Assembly (NCBI GenBank): GCA_026225945.1
Contig: JAMJFZ010000199.1
Span: 65,020,001 to 65,084,000 of the forward strand
Direction of reading: 5' to 3'
From: Cricetomys ansorgei
Lineage: Eukaryota > Chordata > Mammalia > Rodentia > Nesomyidae
Length of the DNA: 64,000 nucleotides
Below are positions 54,925-64,000 of this stretch, one piece after another (position 1 is the stretch's first letter; each line of letters opens with the position of its first letter). Made by a program: the position numbers and the translations under genes. The notes below the pieces were generated by a model. It had not been told where the DNA came from, did not search any database, and saw only the letters and a list, made by a program, of their open reading frames with translations.

Positions 54925-55110
54925 CTAGTGAGCAGCAGCCTGGGAGTCAGAAGTTGCAGCTTCAAATTCTAGCTCACCCACAGTGTACAGTGACTGACTC
55001 ACTTCACCTTCACAGCTCTCCACTTACTTGTCTATCAAACCAAGACTTTTTAGAGTTCAATAATTTCAGTCTTCTGAATAGTCAGGTCAGCAATGTATAT
55101 GCTCTGTGCA
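54925..55110 (+). mobile_element. MIR SINE
   Basis: agtgagcagcagcctgggag, tcagaagttgcagcttcaaa, ttctagctcacccacagtg, gactgactcacttcacctt, cttgtctatcaaaccaagac: a fairly complete sense MIR. Confidence 0.72.
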
Positions 55111-56519
55111 GCAGGAATTCAAGTCATCGTTTTAAAACTGTCTTCCACTCCTATTCCATTCTATCCTTATCCTGATGAGACATCAACCTGAGTTCTCCCT
55201 GGACCTGAGCTCTGAGCTTCTATCCACCTCCACATTCCACCTTCTTGATTCTCTACTGAAGGTATACCTATGGTTTGGAGCTGGAACAGAACCAAGGAGA
55301 CAGGGTGTGCTGCAGATATAGTGTAAGCAGAAATCTCCAGAACATTTTTAGATATCTTCCAGTTTTTGTGTGCCTTTGCTTCTTGGTCAGCATGGTGTGG
55401 GCTAGTGTTTAGTGGAACATGCCATTGTGACTCAGCATGTTCTGAGTGCATGGAACTTTATCCTGGTGTAAACCAGAGTATTGAGGAAAGGACAACAGTG
55501 CACCAGAATTGGTGTTAGAAGAGCACTTACATTCTGGAAATTTCTACTTGTGGTCCTTCTCTGACCCATTCCAACTCCAGGTTCTTCTTACAGAGAACTC
55601 AGGGAAGGAAGCCAAGGTTCTGATGAATGGGCTGGGGGCCTTTATTTGCCCTGGATTTCTGCTTTTCCAAATGACAGACTCAGAGGAATAGAAAACCTCA
55701 TCCCTGGTGAAGGAAGCCTAAAGGTTGTGCTGCCAATACTATCGTGGTGGGAGTGGAGGGAACAAGGAGCCACATACAAAGCACATATCCCTTTCCCTGC
55801 AGTCAGCTCATTATAGGGCTGATATGTTAATTTTCACTTTTCTGACTCTTGAGTGCTATTATTTGACTTATTCAAAACCCCAAGGATGCCAAATGCCCTA
55901 CTTTAAAATATCATATGTAAAAGAGTTTGTCTACAATCTTCAGAAGTGGTGACTTCAAGTCCATAGTTGTACATAAAGACTGTTCCTGGTGTGGCCATGG
56001 TAGAAGGCTTCTGTGCTTCAGAAAATGAACTCCCTCCTGTGGTTTGTGGCAAATTCTACTGTGTCTATATGAACAACTACTAAAGAATACCAGCCATAGG
56101 AGACTAGTGATACCTGTCCTAGGTCGTACTGGCTGGTTCTGACTTTAGGCAAGTATCAGGCCCTTACAGGGAAGGTTTGCATCAAGACAGGCACTGCTTC
56201 CATTTATGGGCTTTTAAGCCAGTGGTAGGAGGAATAATCATTTTGATTCTTTTACTGTGTTTCTCAGTAAGGATAGTAAGCCAGGACTTAAAATTGGAAA
56301 AATGACTAAATTCCACATGAGCTACAGAGGCACTAATGTAGAAGAGTTGTGTTTTGAAGCCAAAAGCTAGTGGAAGGGACCAGATGCATCTACATCCTTA
56401 GACTAATTAACACTGATACCTTATCCTAAGCCACCGTTTATATTTAAGAGACCCAGATTTTGTTCTATCCACTAACAAGGATCATGAAGAGAAAAGGGAG
56501 AAAGAGATATATAAAGATA
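55111..56519. other. Unassigned DNA, 1.4 kb
   Basis: No gene, RNA or named repeat recognised. Confidence 0.4.
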
Positions 56520-56597
56520 GAGAATGAATAGGTAGGTAGATGATAGATATATGATAGATGGTGATGAAGATGATAGTTATATAGATAGATAATAGAT

Positions 56598-56647
<50 letters not shown>

Positions 56648-56655
56648 GACAGATA
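56520..56655. repeat. (GATA)n microsatellite
   Basis: Interrupted GATA/GATG units from 56520, then a pure GATA run at about 56596-56647. Confidence 0.97.
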
Positions 56656-57640
56656 GGATATGATCATCTATGCCATAGGGTTAATGTTGATTTCTCAGGT
56701 TAAGTTGGAAAATAAGTAATAATAATGTATCGGATTTTGTCTAAAACTGTGGATCAATTCAACTGGTTGATTTTTTAAAATCTCATATTTGATATCAAAG
56801 CAGGAAATAGAGATGGGAGATCTCAGGGTAGCTAAGCCTTAGAAAAAAGCAGGTGCCTTTGACATGGATTGTAAACCTTCTGGCATAAGAGAAAAATGCA
56901 TAAACGAATATATGACATATAACATCATTCCTAGAAGATAAGAAAAACAGATGTGCAGAGGAAACAGACATGCATTTGGGCCTAACATTCTCGATGATAG
57001 AGGGAGTGGAGCAAAAATCATGTAAAGCAGCAAGAACAAAATAAGTCTTTTACAGAGTGAAAGACTCAGGGGCTGAACAAGCAGACCATGATGATGTTCT
57101 GAAAGTTAGTCTCTGACCAGAAAAGCCTTTTGATGCTTATTCTCAAAACTGTGCATAGAGACATTATTTAGGGCAGGATAATAGCCCTTTCTTAGACTCT
57201 AAGGCAATTGAATCAAATGGTTACACAGGAGAGGCTGTATCAAATAAAATGCCCATCCAAGTTAGGGGTTAGGATCCAGGAAAAGCATGGTCATTATAGA
57301 GGAACCCTAAGGTGATATCACGGCATGCCAACACTGGCCTGCTAGAAAACCATTCCTATTCCTGTGTTCAGTTCAGAAGGACACATGTCCAAGATCAGCT
57401 TGAACTGTGGATGGTTCTGGGAGCCCCACTTTTTCTTAACTCCATCTGTTTTGCTGCATCACTAGTGAAAAATCTAGAAAGTTCTTGAAAACAAAATTCT
57501 CTTATCAGTAAAACTGAATGAAAAGAAAAAATAAACAAGAGGCTCCACCAAGAGTATAAAGGGGAAATAATGTTTAAGAAGAAAGCTAATGACAGAGTCA
57601 CCCTAGAACTTCTAGAAGTTATGAACATAAAGAAGGTAAA
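56656..57640. other. Unassigned DNA containing the right arm of the inverted pair
   Basis: The arm at 56877-56929 mirrors 54645-54700. Otherwise nothing recognised. Confidence 0.4.
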
Positions 57641-57642
57641 TA

Positions 57643-57998
57643 CTGTGGTTTGAATGGAAAATATCCCCATAAGCTCACTCCCCAGTTAGTGAGGCTGTTT
57701 GGAGGAAGATTATAGAACCTCTAGGAAGTGGAGCCTTGTTGGAGGAAGTACTCCACTGGGGTGGGTTTTGTAAGGTTGTAGTACCATCATACTTTCTGTG
57801 TTCCCTCTTGAGGTTTCCTGTATGTGGCTGTAACTCCCTGCTCCTGTCTCCATGCCTACCTGTTGCCATACCTTGCTAATTATTATAGATTCGAGCCATC
57901 CCTCTGGAATCATAAGCCAAAACTAAACTCTTTTTTAAAGTTGCTTTTGGTCATGCATTTTATCAGTCAGACAGAAGTATCCCAATATCTACCATCAA
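57643..57998 (+). mobile_element. MaLR-type LTR, sense, near full length
   Basis: ctgtggtttgaatggaaaat, atccccataagctcactccc, tgaggctgtttggaggaaga, aggaagtggagccttgttgg, gaggaagtactccactgggg, catgcctacctgttgcc, cataagccaaaactaaactc, ttgcttttggtcatgcattt are consecutive LTR phrases. About 355 bases; no internal region attached, so a solo LTR. Confidence 0.9.
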
Positions 57999-58629
57999 AA
58001 AGCAGAGTACATGGGGAGGTATGGTTCACATGGAACCAAATTGACCTGACATATGTATTCTTTACTCTTAGCCAATGAATCTGGAAACCTAGAATAACCC
58101 ACCTGGCAATTGCAACCAGGATTTGTTCTCTTCCCTAAGATACCGTGGGATTCTCCTGTATAATTTGATGGTAGTGATTATCTCACTTGAATTAGAAATC
58201 AGATCCCAGTTTTCAATCAATGAGGAGTTCTTGAAGAAGCTGTACCCATCCATACCAGCAGAAAGCTGTTCACCCAGGAGCAAGTTCAGCATGGCAGATG
58301 TCAGGGGGCTGAGGCGTCTGAATCACCTTCCATTAAGGGTCTTTTTGTGACTCTGTGCAGAGTATCTAGAGATTCTATTGAACAACAAGCTTGGCTTACT
58401 AAAGGCTCTGGAGTGAATAATAGGATAGAGCTTCCTTAGCCTAGGGTTCAGGAAACCTTATATTGCAGTCTTTTATGATGAAGGCTAACCTTCTGGAAGA
58501 AGTTCCAGTAGGAAGAAAGGAGACATACCAGGAAGACCTGTGCCATTTCTAGGTCTCTAAAGTGAGTGCTGTACCCCTAGCTAAAGATCCAAGTTGATTC
58601 AAAGGAAATGAGGCCCCAGTGAGTGAAGC
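57999..58629. other. Unassigned DNA
   Basis: A 75-codon plus-strand frame (58123-58350) has no recognisable domain; I treat it as chance. Confidence 0.35.
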
Positions 58630-58798
58630 AATAAATCTCTGTCTCTCTGACTCTCTGTCTTTGTCTCTCTGCATCTCTGTCACTCTCTGTCTCTCTGTGT
58701 GCCTCTGTCTTTCTGTCTCTAACTGTCTCTCTCTTTCTCTTTGTCTCTCTCTGTGTCTCTATCTTTGTCTCTGTCTCTCTCCCTTGCCTCCTCTGCTC
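58630..58798. repeat. (TCTCTG)n pyrimidine-rich minisatellite
   Basis: About 170 bases of TCTCTG/TCTCTT/TCTTTG units with variants; many CTGTCTCT words. Confidence 0.95.
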
Positions 58799-59034
58799 AA
58801 AGTTTCATTGCCTGCTGCTCTCCTCTCAGGTGGGTAGATAGATTTATCTTGTCGAGGACAATGGGCAGAGGTGTGGGACATGTTACTCTGAGAAGGAGGG
58901 GAGGGGCGCTTGCTAGGTAACTGCTGTTCCTGCAGTATGGATGACCAAGTTCCGACAACAGAATGTATATAGGAAGTCCAGGCATGCTCACATGGATAAT
59001 CTCCATCCTCTGATCCTTTCTTCCTAGATTCATA

Positions 59035-59370
59035 TCAGTTACTTTCCTTGTTGCTGCAACAAAATGCTCAACAGAAGCAATTGAGGGGAGAAAGATTTCA
59101 TTTTGGCTCATGGTTTCAGAGAATGTCAGTCCCTAATGGTTGGAAAAGCTAGGTTAGGAGGCTCCTGTCTCTGAGCTGATGCTAACATTGCAGCTGGACT
59201 AGGAAGAACAGAATGGGAAAAGAATCAGAGATTGACTACAACCACAGAGACCGCACTGCCCCCCGCCAGCCAACCCCTGATTCCTAGACAATGCCACCAG
59301 CCAAGGAGCGAGTGTTCAAACACACAGGCTTAGGAGAGACATCTCACTTTCAAACTGTAACAATTGAAAA
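59035..59370 (-). mobile_element. MaLR LTR, antisense
   Basis: tcagttactttccttgttgc, tgcaacaaaatgctcaacag, gaaagatttcattttggctc, atggtttcagagaatgtcag, atgccaccagccaaggagcg and aggagagacatctcactttc, aaactgtaacaa are in antisense LTR order. Confidence 0.85.
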
Positions 59371-59669
59371 ATTAAAATGTTTTAAAAGTTTTCTCAGTTT
59401 GAGGACAGTTGTTAAGTAACTTGGTGCTACGGATTATGCTCGGTGAGTCTTAGGGATAACAGAAGAATTTGTGGGATGTGAGTCCCGGAGGATGAGGCTG
59501 GTGTTGTTTGAGCCACCTGCTCTCACACCCACATTCTGCTTTTTTTTTCTCCCAGGACTTTAGAAACTCTGTGGTCAGATACACTGAGACGTGTTCTCCT
59601 TACCCCAAATGATATTTTGTCGTGATTTGGCTATCTGTCATGCTCAGAGACTCTGGCTTAGCCTGTACT
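59371..59669. other. Unassigned DNA
   Basis: Nothing recognised apart from a short T run at 59542-59549. Confidence 0.4.
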
Positions 59670-59812
59670 ATTGATATGAATCCTAAGGAGAGTTCTGGGA
59701 TGAAGAAATTGGCTCAGACAAGTCACGTGACCTATCTGTGGTCACAATCATGGCAGATGTCACCATAGGCTCAATCTCAGAACAATCAAACACAGGGATT
59801 CATACCTCCAAC
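59670..59812 (-). mobile_element. MIR SINE, antisense
   Basis: gggatgaagaaattggctca, gacaagtcacgtgacctatc, tgtggtcacaatcatggcag match antisense MIR (…gatgaggaaactgaggct…gtgacttgcccaaggtcacac…). Confidence 0.65.
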
Positions 59813-60074
59813 CTCTCAAGGGTATTTCTCAAAACACCTTTTTATCATTTTATGAGGGAAGGAAACTCTACATTCTCACCTCCAAACCAACCTTCATCAG
59901 ACTTCAACAAACAGAAAGAAAAAAATAATGCCACTGTCAGAAATAAAAATCAGTGGAGAATCCCTCATGTGGTGACTAAACACCAGCCCATATATGGTCA
60001 GAGGAATTCGAGCGAAGCCTTCTCAGAGCTCAATTTATTGATGTGCAGCAAGTGGTTCTAGGAAAATAATTATA

Positions 60075-60340
60075 CTGGGGCATAGAGACGCACGTGCAAG
60101 GTCGTTTCCTAAAACATTATTTGTAGGAGCGAAAATAATGATTTAAACAACCCAAATATCCCTCCTCAGGAGGACTGGTTAATGCATTAGAGTAAATCTA
60201 TCCGAAGTGCTACCCTGTGCCATTTACAACAGTAACACAGATCTGTGTGAATTAGCTCGGAAATCTATTAGCTGACAGTGGCAAGTTACAGGAGAGTATG
60301 CGTAGTAGCATCCATTTCTCTGAAAAATAAATACAAGAAA
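60075..60340 (+). mobile_element. Old LINE-1 (L1M) ORF2 end / 3' UTR
   Basis: ctaaaacattatttgtagg, agcgaaaataatgatttaaa, caacccaaatatccctcctc, aggaggactggttaatgcat, gcgtagtagcatccatttct match sense L1M. Confidence 0.75.
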
Positions 60341-60554
60341 GAGAGGAGGGAGGGAGGGGCTGCATAGGGCAAAGCAAAGAGGATACAGCAATCTGATCTT
60401 AAGCAATGTGGTTAGGAGGAGGGGACCCAGGGAACCAGATCTCACTTCCAGGTCTGTCACCTTGTGTAAGTTTCTGGGCCACTTCAACTCCTATTTTCTG
60501 TTTTACATTTAATTATTTTTCTGGGTTTTTTTTTTTCTTTTTAAATTTTCATGT

Positions 60555-60877
60555 GTGTACTATGCATGTTAGCATTATATAGACACATGTGCAGGAGTGC
60601 ATGTATTCCTGTGTGAGCATGCAGGTGTGGGTCCAAGTTTCATGTCTGCATCTCAATGGCTCTTCCCCTTGTTTCACTGATGCAGAGCGTCTCTGTCAAA
60701 CCTGGAGTTCCCCGACAGGTCCAGCCTCAATATCCAGCTTGCTCTATAACCTTTCAAGGCAAGAATTACAAGGAGGCCATCATGCCAAGCTGGCATTTAT
60801 GTGGGTTCCGGGGATCTGAACTCCAATCCTCGTGCTTGAATGGTGAGAACTTTAACCAATGAGTCATCACTCCAGCC
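60555..60877 (-). mobile_element. B4-type SINE, antisense
   Basis: catgcaggtgtgggtccaag at the tail, gggttccggggatctgaact, ccaatcctcgtgcttgaatg, ctttaaccaatgagtcatca, ctccagccc at the head. Middle diverged. Confidence 0.82.
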
Positions 60878-61005
60878 CTCAACTTCCACTTTCTCATCTG
60901 AAAACAGACTTGTTCTTCCCTGATGGTGTGGACTGGAGCATTAAATGAGGTGATACATATGCAGTCTCAGTCAAGCATCAGACACATGCTGGGCAGTTGA
61001 AAATG
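60878..61005 (+). mobile_element. MIR SINE 3' part
   Basis: cttccactttctcatctgaa, ggagcattaaatgaggtgat, acatatgcagtctcag, catcagacacatgctgggca fit sense MIR. The junction with the preceding B4 recurs at 62805-62925. Confidence 0.65.
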
Positions 61006-61059
61006 GCATTTTTCAGCAAAATGGGGTGTTTCTGTCATCTAGGGCAGTACAAGCAACTT

Positions 61060-61300
61060 CCCTAAAGTTAGCGGCTTCAAGAAACAACCATTTATTACAA
61101 CTCACAAATTCAATGGGCCCAAAATTTTGGGCAGGGTGTGGCTGATCCTTTGTTCTCTGAGGCATCCCCTGAAGTAATTTAGTGCACTTGCTCCTGAAGC
61201 ATCTAGATTGTGAGGGCTAAGCTCAGCCTATCCTCTGGGTTAGAGTAGCAGTGTGTGGTCTTCCAGGAGGGTAACCTTGGAACCACTGGTCTTTCTGTAT
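61060..61300 (-). mobile_element. Ancient LTR-type (MLT-like) repeat, antisense
   Basis: aaagttagcggcttcaagaa, acaaccatttattacaactc, gggcagggtgtggctgatcc resembles the same repeat type as 32055-32460. Family uncertain. Confidence 0.5.
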
Positions 61301-62084
61301 AGGACTGGCTTCCTGTGGAGTGAATGAGGAACCAGAGGAAGATGTCTGGTCTTTAATAAGACCACATAAACCACACAAGGCCACACTGACCACCTACTTG
61401 GATGACGCAATAATGAATTCTTCCAGACTGCCTGGCCAAGGACAAAGGCGTCAAGGTCTCCTTGTAGGCAAGCAAGGAGATATAAAGTACCACTGTTGCT
61501 ACCCTTGAAAATTATAATCTGCCATAGGTCCTACATCCATGCATTTTACTATTTTACAGCTACAAGATGTTTATATCTACCCCAGTATGCTTCTTCATAG
61601 ACAGAGACACAGCCACATTTTATATAACTGAACACACAAGCATACAGAGATCCAGAGACATGTACAAAAATACATATATAATCTGTGACTGAATCACTGC
61701 TGGTGAGGAGGCAGACCGGCTTCATGTGAAGTCTGAAGTGTTCGTGCAAGAAAGTGCTGGAAAGAGGACGGAGACGCTCACTGATGTATATATAGAGTAG
61801 GTTTTGCCCTTTACAATAAGATGATGCATTTCATTTTGCTTCCCCTGTTGCCATGGTATCTGTCACTTTATTTATAACTGTGTCTCCTCAGTCGTATCCG
61901 TGTACTTGAGAGGCTCTTCTGCTCTAAGAAATAACATGCAAGTATGGTGGGGGTGGGGCGTGCAGCGGGCAGAGAGCTGGGGATATGTCCTCTTTCACTG
62001 CCTTTCCTGAGCTGTCTCTCCCGCTCTCCAGCGCCTGCCTAACAAAGGGGTCTTTCCTGCGTGTTGTACCCTTCACCTGGCCAT
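61301..62084. other. Unassigned DNA
   Basis: No repeat or gene recognised. Confidence 0.4.
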
Positions 62085-62165
62085 GCGTGTCAGAACTGAG
62101 GTCTGCCCTGAGCTCTCTGTGACCTGGTGTGTGACCCTGTGCAAGCTGCTCCGTCTGTTTGAGAT
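62085..62165 (+). mobile_element. MIR SINE core
   Basis: agaactgaggtctgccctga, gacctggtgtgtgaccctgt, gcaagctgctccgtctg is sense MIR core. Confidence 0.6.
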
Positions 62166-62244
62166 CACTTCCCCCCACCCCTTTTAGCATTAGAAAACAA
62201 GAAGGCTAAAAAGGAACTTACTATGGTGATTCCTGGTGTTTTAC

Positions 62245-62400
62245 GTACCTTCACGTGCCTGGTTTACTCTGCTGTTCCTCCTCTTAAAAGCCACCTCCTC
62301 TGAGGAGGCTTTGTTTATTCACCGACCTCTAGTAGATTCTCTTAGTACTGTGGTCATAGCTCACTATCTTAGATCTAATCCCTTTGTTATATTTGCCTTG
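62245..62400 (+). mobile_element. L2 LINE fragment
   Basis: taaaagccacctcctctgag, gaggctttgtttattcaccg, catagctcactatcttagat follows L2 (…aatgtcacctcctcagagaggccttccctgacc…cacttatcactat…). Confidence 0.7.
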
Positions 62401-62804
62401 CTGTCTCTCTATTTTGAACCTCACTCTTAACAGCCAAACCCCACTCTCACCCCTGCATACCACCCATGGCCTCTGCTGGTGAGCTATCATCAGGGACAGC
62501 CCCATATATTGAGGCCTTTGCCAGGCACAACCCTCGATCAAGGAGTTATGCTGGGAAAGAATGAATGTTGCAGCTCCCTCGCCCATGAAATTTGAAGTTT
62601 TGAGACTTCCCTGTGGATTAAGATTCAGTCTCCTTTCCTTGGGATTTGGTCTGAAGTTGCTCATTGACCATTTCTTTATTGTCTCTGTCCCTTTGTCTCA
62701 CTTTCCCATTCACAGTGTTTCTCTTCTAATGTATCACTCTTACTCATCCTCTGTCCAGGTCTGGTCCTAGGAAAGCTGCCCTGAATTACCTTCTAAACGA
62801 GGTA
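62401..62804. other. Unassigned DNA ending in a 9-base inverted repeat
   Basis: 62560-62730 resembles a repeat I cannot name. GAATTACCT (62783-62791) and AGGTAATTC (62800-62808) are exact complements that sit at the edge of a local duplication. Confidence 0.4.
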
Positions 62805-62970
62805 ATTCAATGAGCCATCACTCCAGCCTCAACTTGCACTCCCTCAACTGTAAAGGAACTTGCTGTTCTCACCTGACAGTGTGTACTAGAGGATTAAATG
62901 AGGTGATACACATCCATGATGTCTGGAGTCATCCCTGGACCGGGGGAGGAACTTCTCTAAGTTAATCCTT
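62805..62970 (+). repeat. Second copy of a B4-MIR junction segment
   Basis: caatgagccatcactccagc, ctcaacttgcactccctcaa, ggattaaatgaggtgataca, aacttctctaagttaatcc parallels 60855-61070 in the same orientation, with a deletion of roughly 60 bases. Because the B4/MIR boundary is itself shared, this is a duplication and not two independent insertions. Confidence 0.75.
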
Positions 62971-63007
62971 CATGGAAATGCCCTCTGAGACCTTGCCAGA
63001 GCTATGT

Positions 63008-63056
63008 GTCTTAGTTGATTTCAGATTCCATCTAATTGACAATCAAGATAACCGGT
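63008..63056 (-). mobile_element. Short LTR-type repeat stub
   Basis: gtcttagttgatttcagatt, ccatctaattgacaatcaag resembles the end of a rodent LTR repeat in antisense (…tagatgtagtcaagttgacaa…). Very short. Confidence 0.35.
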
Positions 63057-63059
63057 AAA

Positions 63060-63475
63060 GTCTCAGCCACATGACTACCCAAGCATGCGCTCAACAAGGT
63101 TGACACCAATGAGCATGCCAAACTGGATAGGGATGAACCCACAAGGTCCCGGCCCTACACAAAGAACTATAGGGAAATGAAGAAAGCTGGGAGTCAAAGA
63201 GGTGGTCCTTCCCAGGGAAGAACACAGTGACTAGTTTTCCAGTGCCAAAGAGCCCTAAAAACAAACATACAAGCAGTATCACATGGGCTCAACAGGTTAT
63301 ATTTGGAAATATTTATCCATGTACAAATACATATGTGCATGCAATAACAATTGATGAAAGCCGAGGCCATGAATTAGAAGGGAGAAGGGAGAGGGGTATA
63401 TGGGATGGCTTGGGGGTAGGAAAGGGGAGGGAGGAGTGCTGTAATTAAATTATAATCTCAAAAGTAAACACAGAA
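63060..63475 (+). mobile_element. LINE-1 3' end
   Basis: catgactacccaagcatgcg, acacaaagaactatagggaa, tccttcccagggaagaacac, caggttatatttggaaatat, aggccatgaattagaaggga, attataatctcaaaagtaaa. Same 3' UTR type as 24736-25545. Confidence 0.87.
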
Positions 63476-64000
63476 AAGGTTACCCACCACATGAATGTTC
63501 ATGAGGAAACTAAGACTAAAAACAAATGCAATGCAATCACCGTGGGGCAGCCGCAGTCGGGCCTGTCCGCTAGCTTGCTAGCTCCTCTGCCCGTGGACAT
63601 CAAAGCCGCAGATCCATTAACAGTGCAGGATCCGGCAGCCAAGCACTGCCACCTTGCCCAGGCAATAGAGCACACTGGGTGTTATGCACTGATATGGGAA
63701 AAGAATACCAGTGGCTAGCTTTCCAGAGTTGGGATCACGTTTTGAAGGGTCCAAGACGAGAGGTGAGAGGGGATTGGATGGGCACTTGAAAAAAGACAGA
63801 CTGTATTGCCATTCTTTCCTTTTCTCATCATTACATGGTACAGTAAGGGCTGGCTTTGAGTCTCTCTGCATCAGGAACCTGCAGACTCACTGGTGAGACC
63901 CAGTACAATGCTTGATATATAAAAAGCCTGGGGTTTCTTGCCTTCCCCTAATTATAAAAAACAGCTTTTTGCCTTCAAGCCAGGAACAAGGACTTTGAGC
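63476..64000. other. Unassigned DNA with a small CpG cluster and a TATA-like motif
   Basis: Seven CpGs fall in 63541-63635, while most of the window is CpG-poor. TATATAAAAAG lies at 63916-63926. Too short for a CpG island and no transcript evidence; listed as a candidate only. Confidence 0.35.

Noticed and set aside
58123..58350. 75-codon plus-strand frame after the MaLR LTR
   Set aside because: No domain or codon signal; an overlapping open frame on the other strand points to a locally stop-poor patch.
1..64000. CRISPR array, operon, phage defence system or other prokaryotic cassette
   Set aside because: No regularly spaced repeats, no runs of long adjacent reading frames, no ribosome-binding sites; SINE, LINE and LTR content shows mammalian DNA.
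1..64000. tRNA, rRNA, snRNA or microRNA genes
   Set aside because: The only tRNA-like or 7SL-like words are the heads of B2/B3, B4, MIR and B1 SINEs. The hairpins found are reported as structures without evidence of processing.

Overview
This is mammalian, rodent-type nuclear DNA with no protein-coding gene that I can support. The evidence is the interspersed repeat content: B1 SINEs, B2/B3-class SINEs, B4-type composite SINEs, a URR1-like hAT element, rodent (Lx-like) LINE-1 3' ends, MaLR LTRs, a class II endogenous retrovirus, long CA/TA/GA/GATA microsatellites, and an ancient layer of MIR, L2 and L1M. That set points to a muroid rodent. I saw no clean mouse-specific B2 or rat-type ID copies. 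Several B1 copies share GTTACAACAGAGAAACC in place of the form I associate with mouse and rat, so a murid other than Mus or Rattus is possible. The species cannot be fixed from this window. All longer open frames are chance frames in repeats or AT-rich DNA. One 86-codon frame (7741-8001, minus) has coding-like codon use and is kept only as a weak pseudogene or exon candidate.

Layout. 0-11 kb: scattered SINEs and old L1/L2/MIR, including two adjacent LINE-1 insertions that both look twin-primed and split a MIR (4.07-5.11 kb). 11-23 kb: repeat-poor DNA with MIR, L2 and MaLR remnants. This includes two long stretches, 15.8-18.4 kb and 19.4-21.3 kb, where I recognise almost no repeat; these are the best places to look for conserved regulatory DNA. 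23-33 kb: a LINE-1 graveyard in which younger L1 3' ends, a B3 SINE, a URR1 element and a solo LTR are nested in or beside an older L1. 33-41 kb: MIR/L2/MaLR remnants plus B4 and B1 SINEs. 41.3-43.3 kb: a compact provirus with two LTRs, a lysine-tRNA-like primer site and a polypurine tract but no retroviral reading frames, so a non-autonomous element. 43-64 kb: mixed old repeats, microsatellites, several small local duplications, and a last LINE-1 3' end at 63.06-63.48 kb.

Nothing here works as a gene system; the window reads as intergenic or deep intronic sequence. Its interest lies in insertion history (nested elements with target-site duplications), in local duplications and inverted repeats that the repeat families do not explain, and in the repeat-poor blocks. 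Repeat family names are from memory of consensus sequences without a search, so class calls are firmer than subfamily calls and boundaries are good to roughly 10-30 bases.
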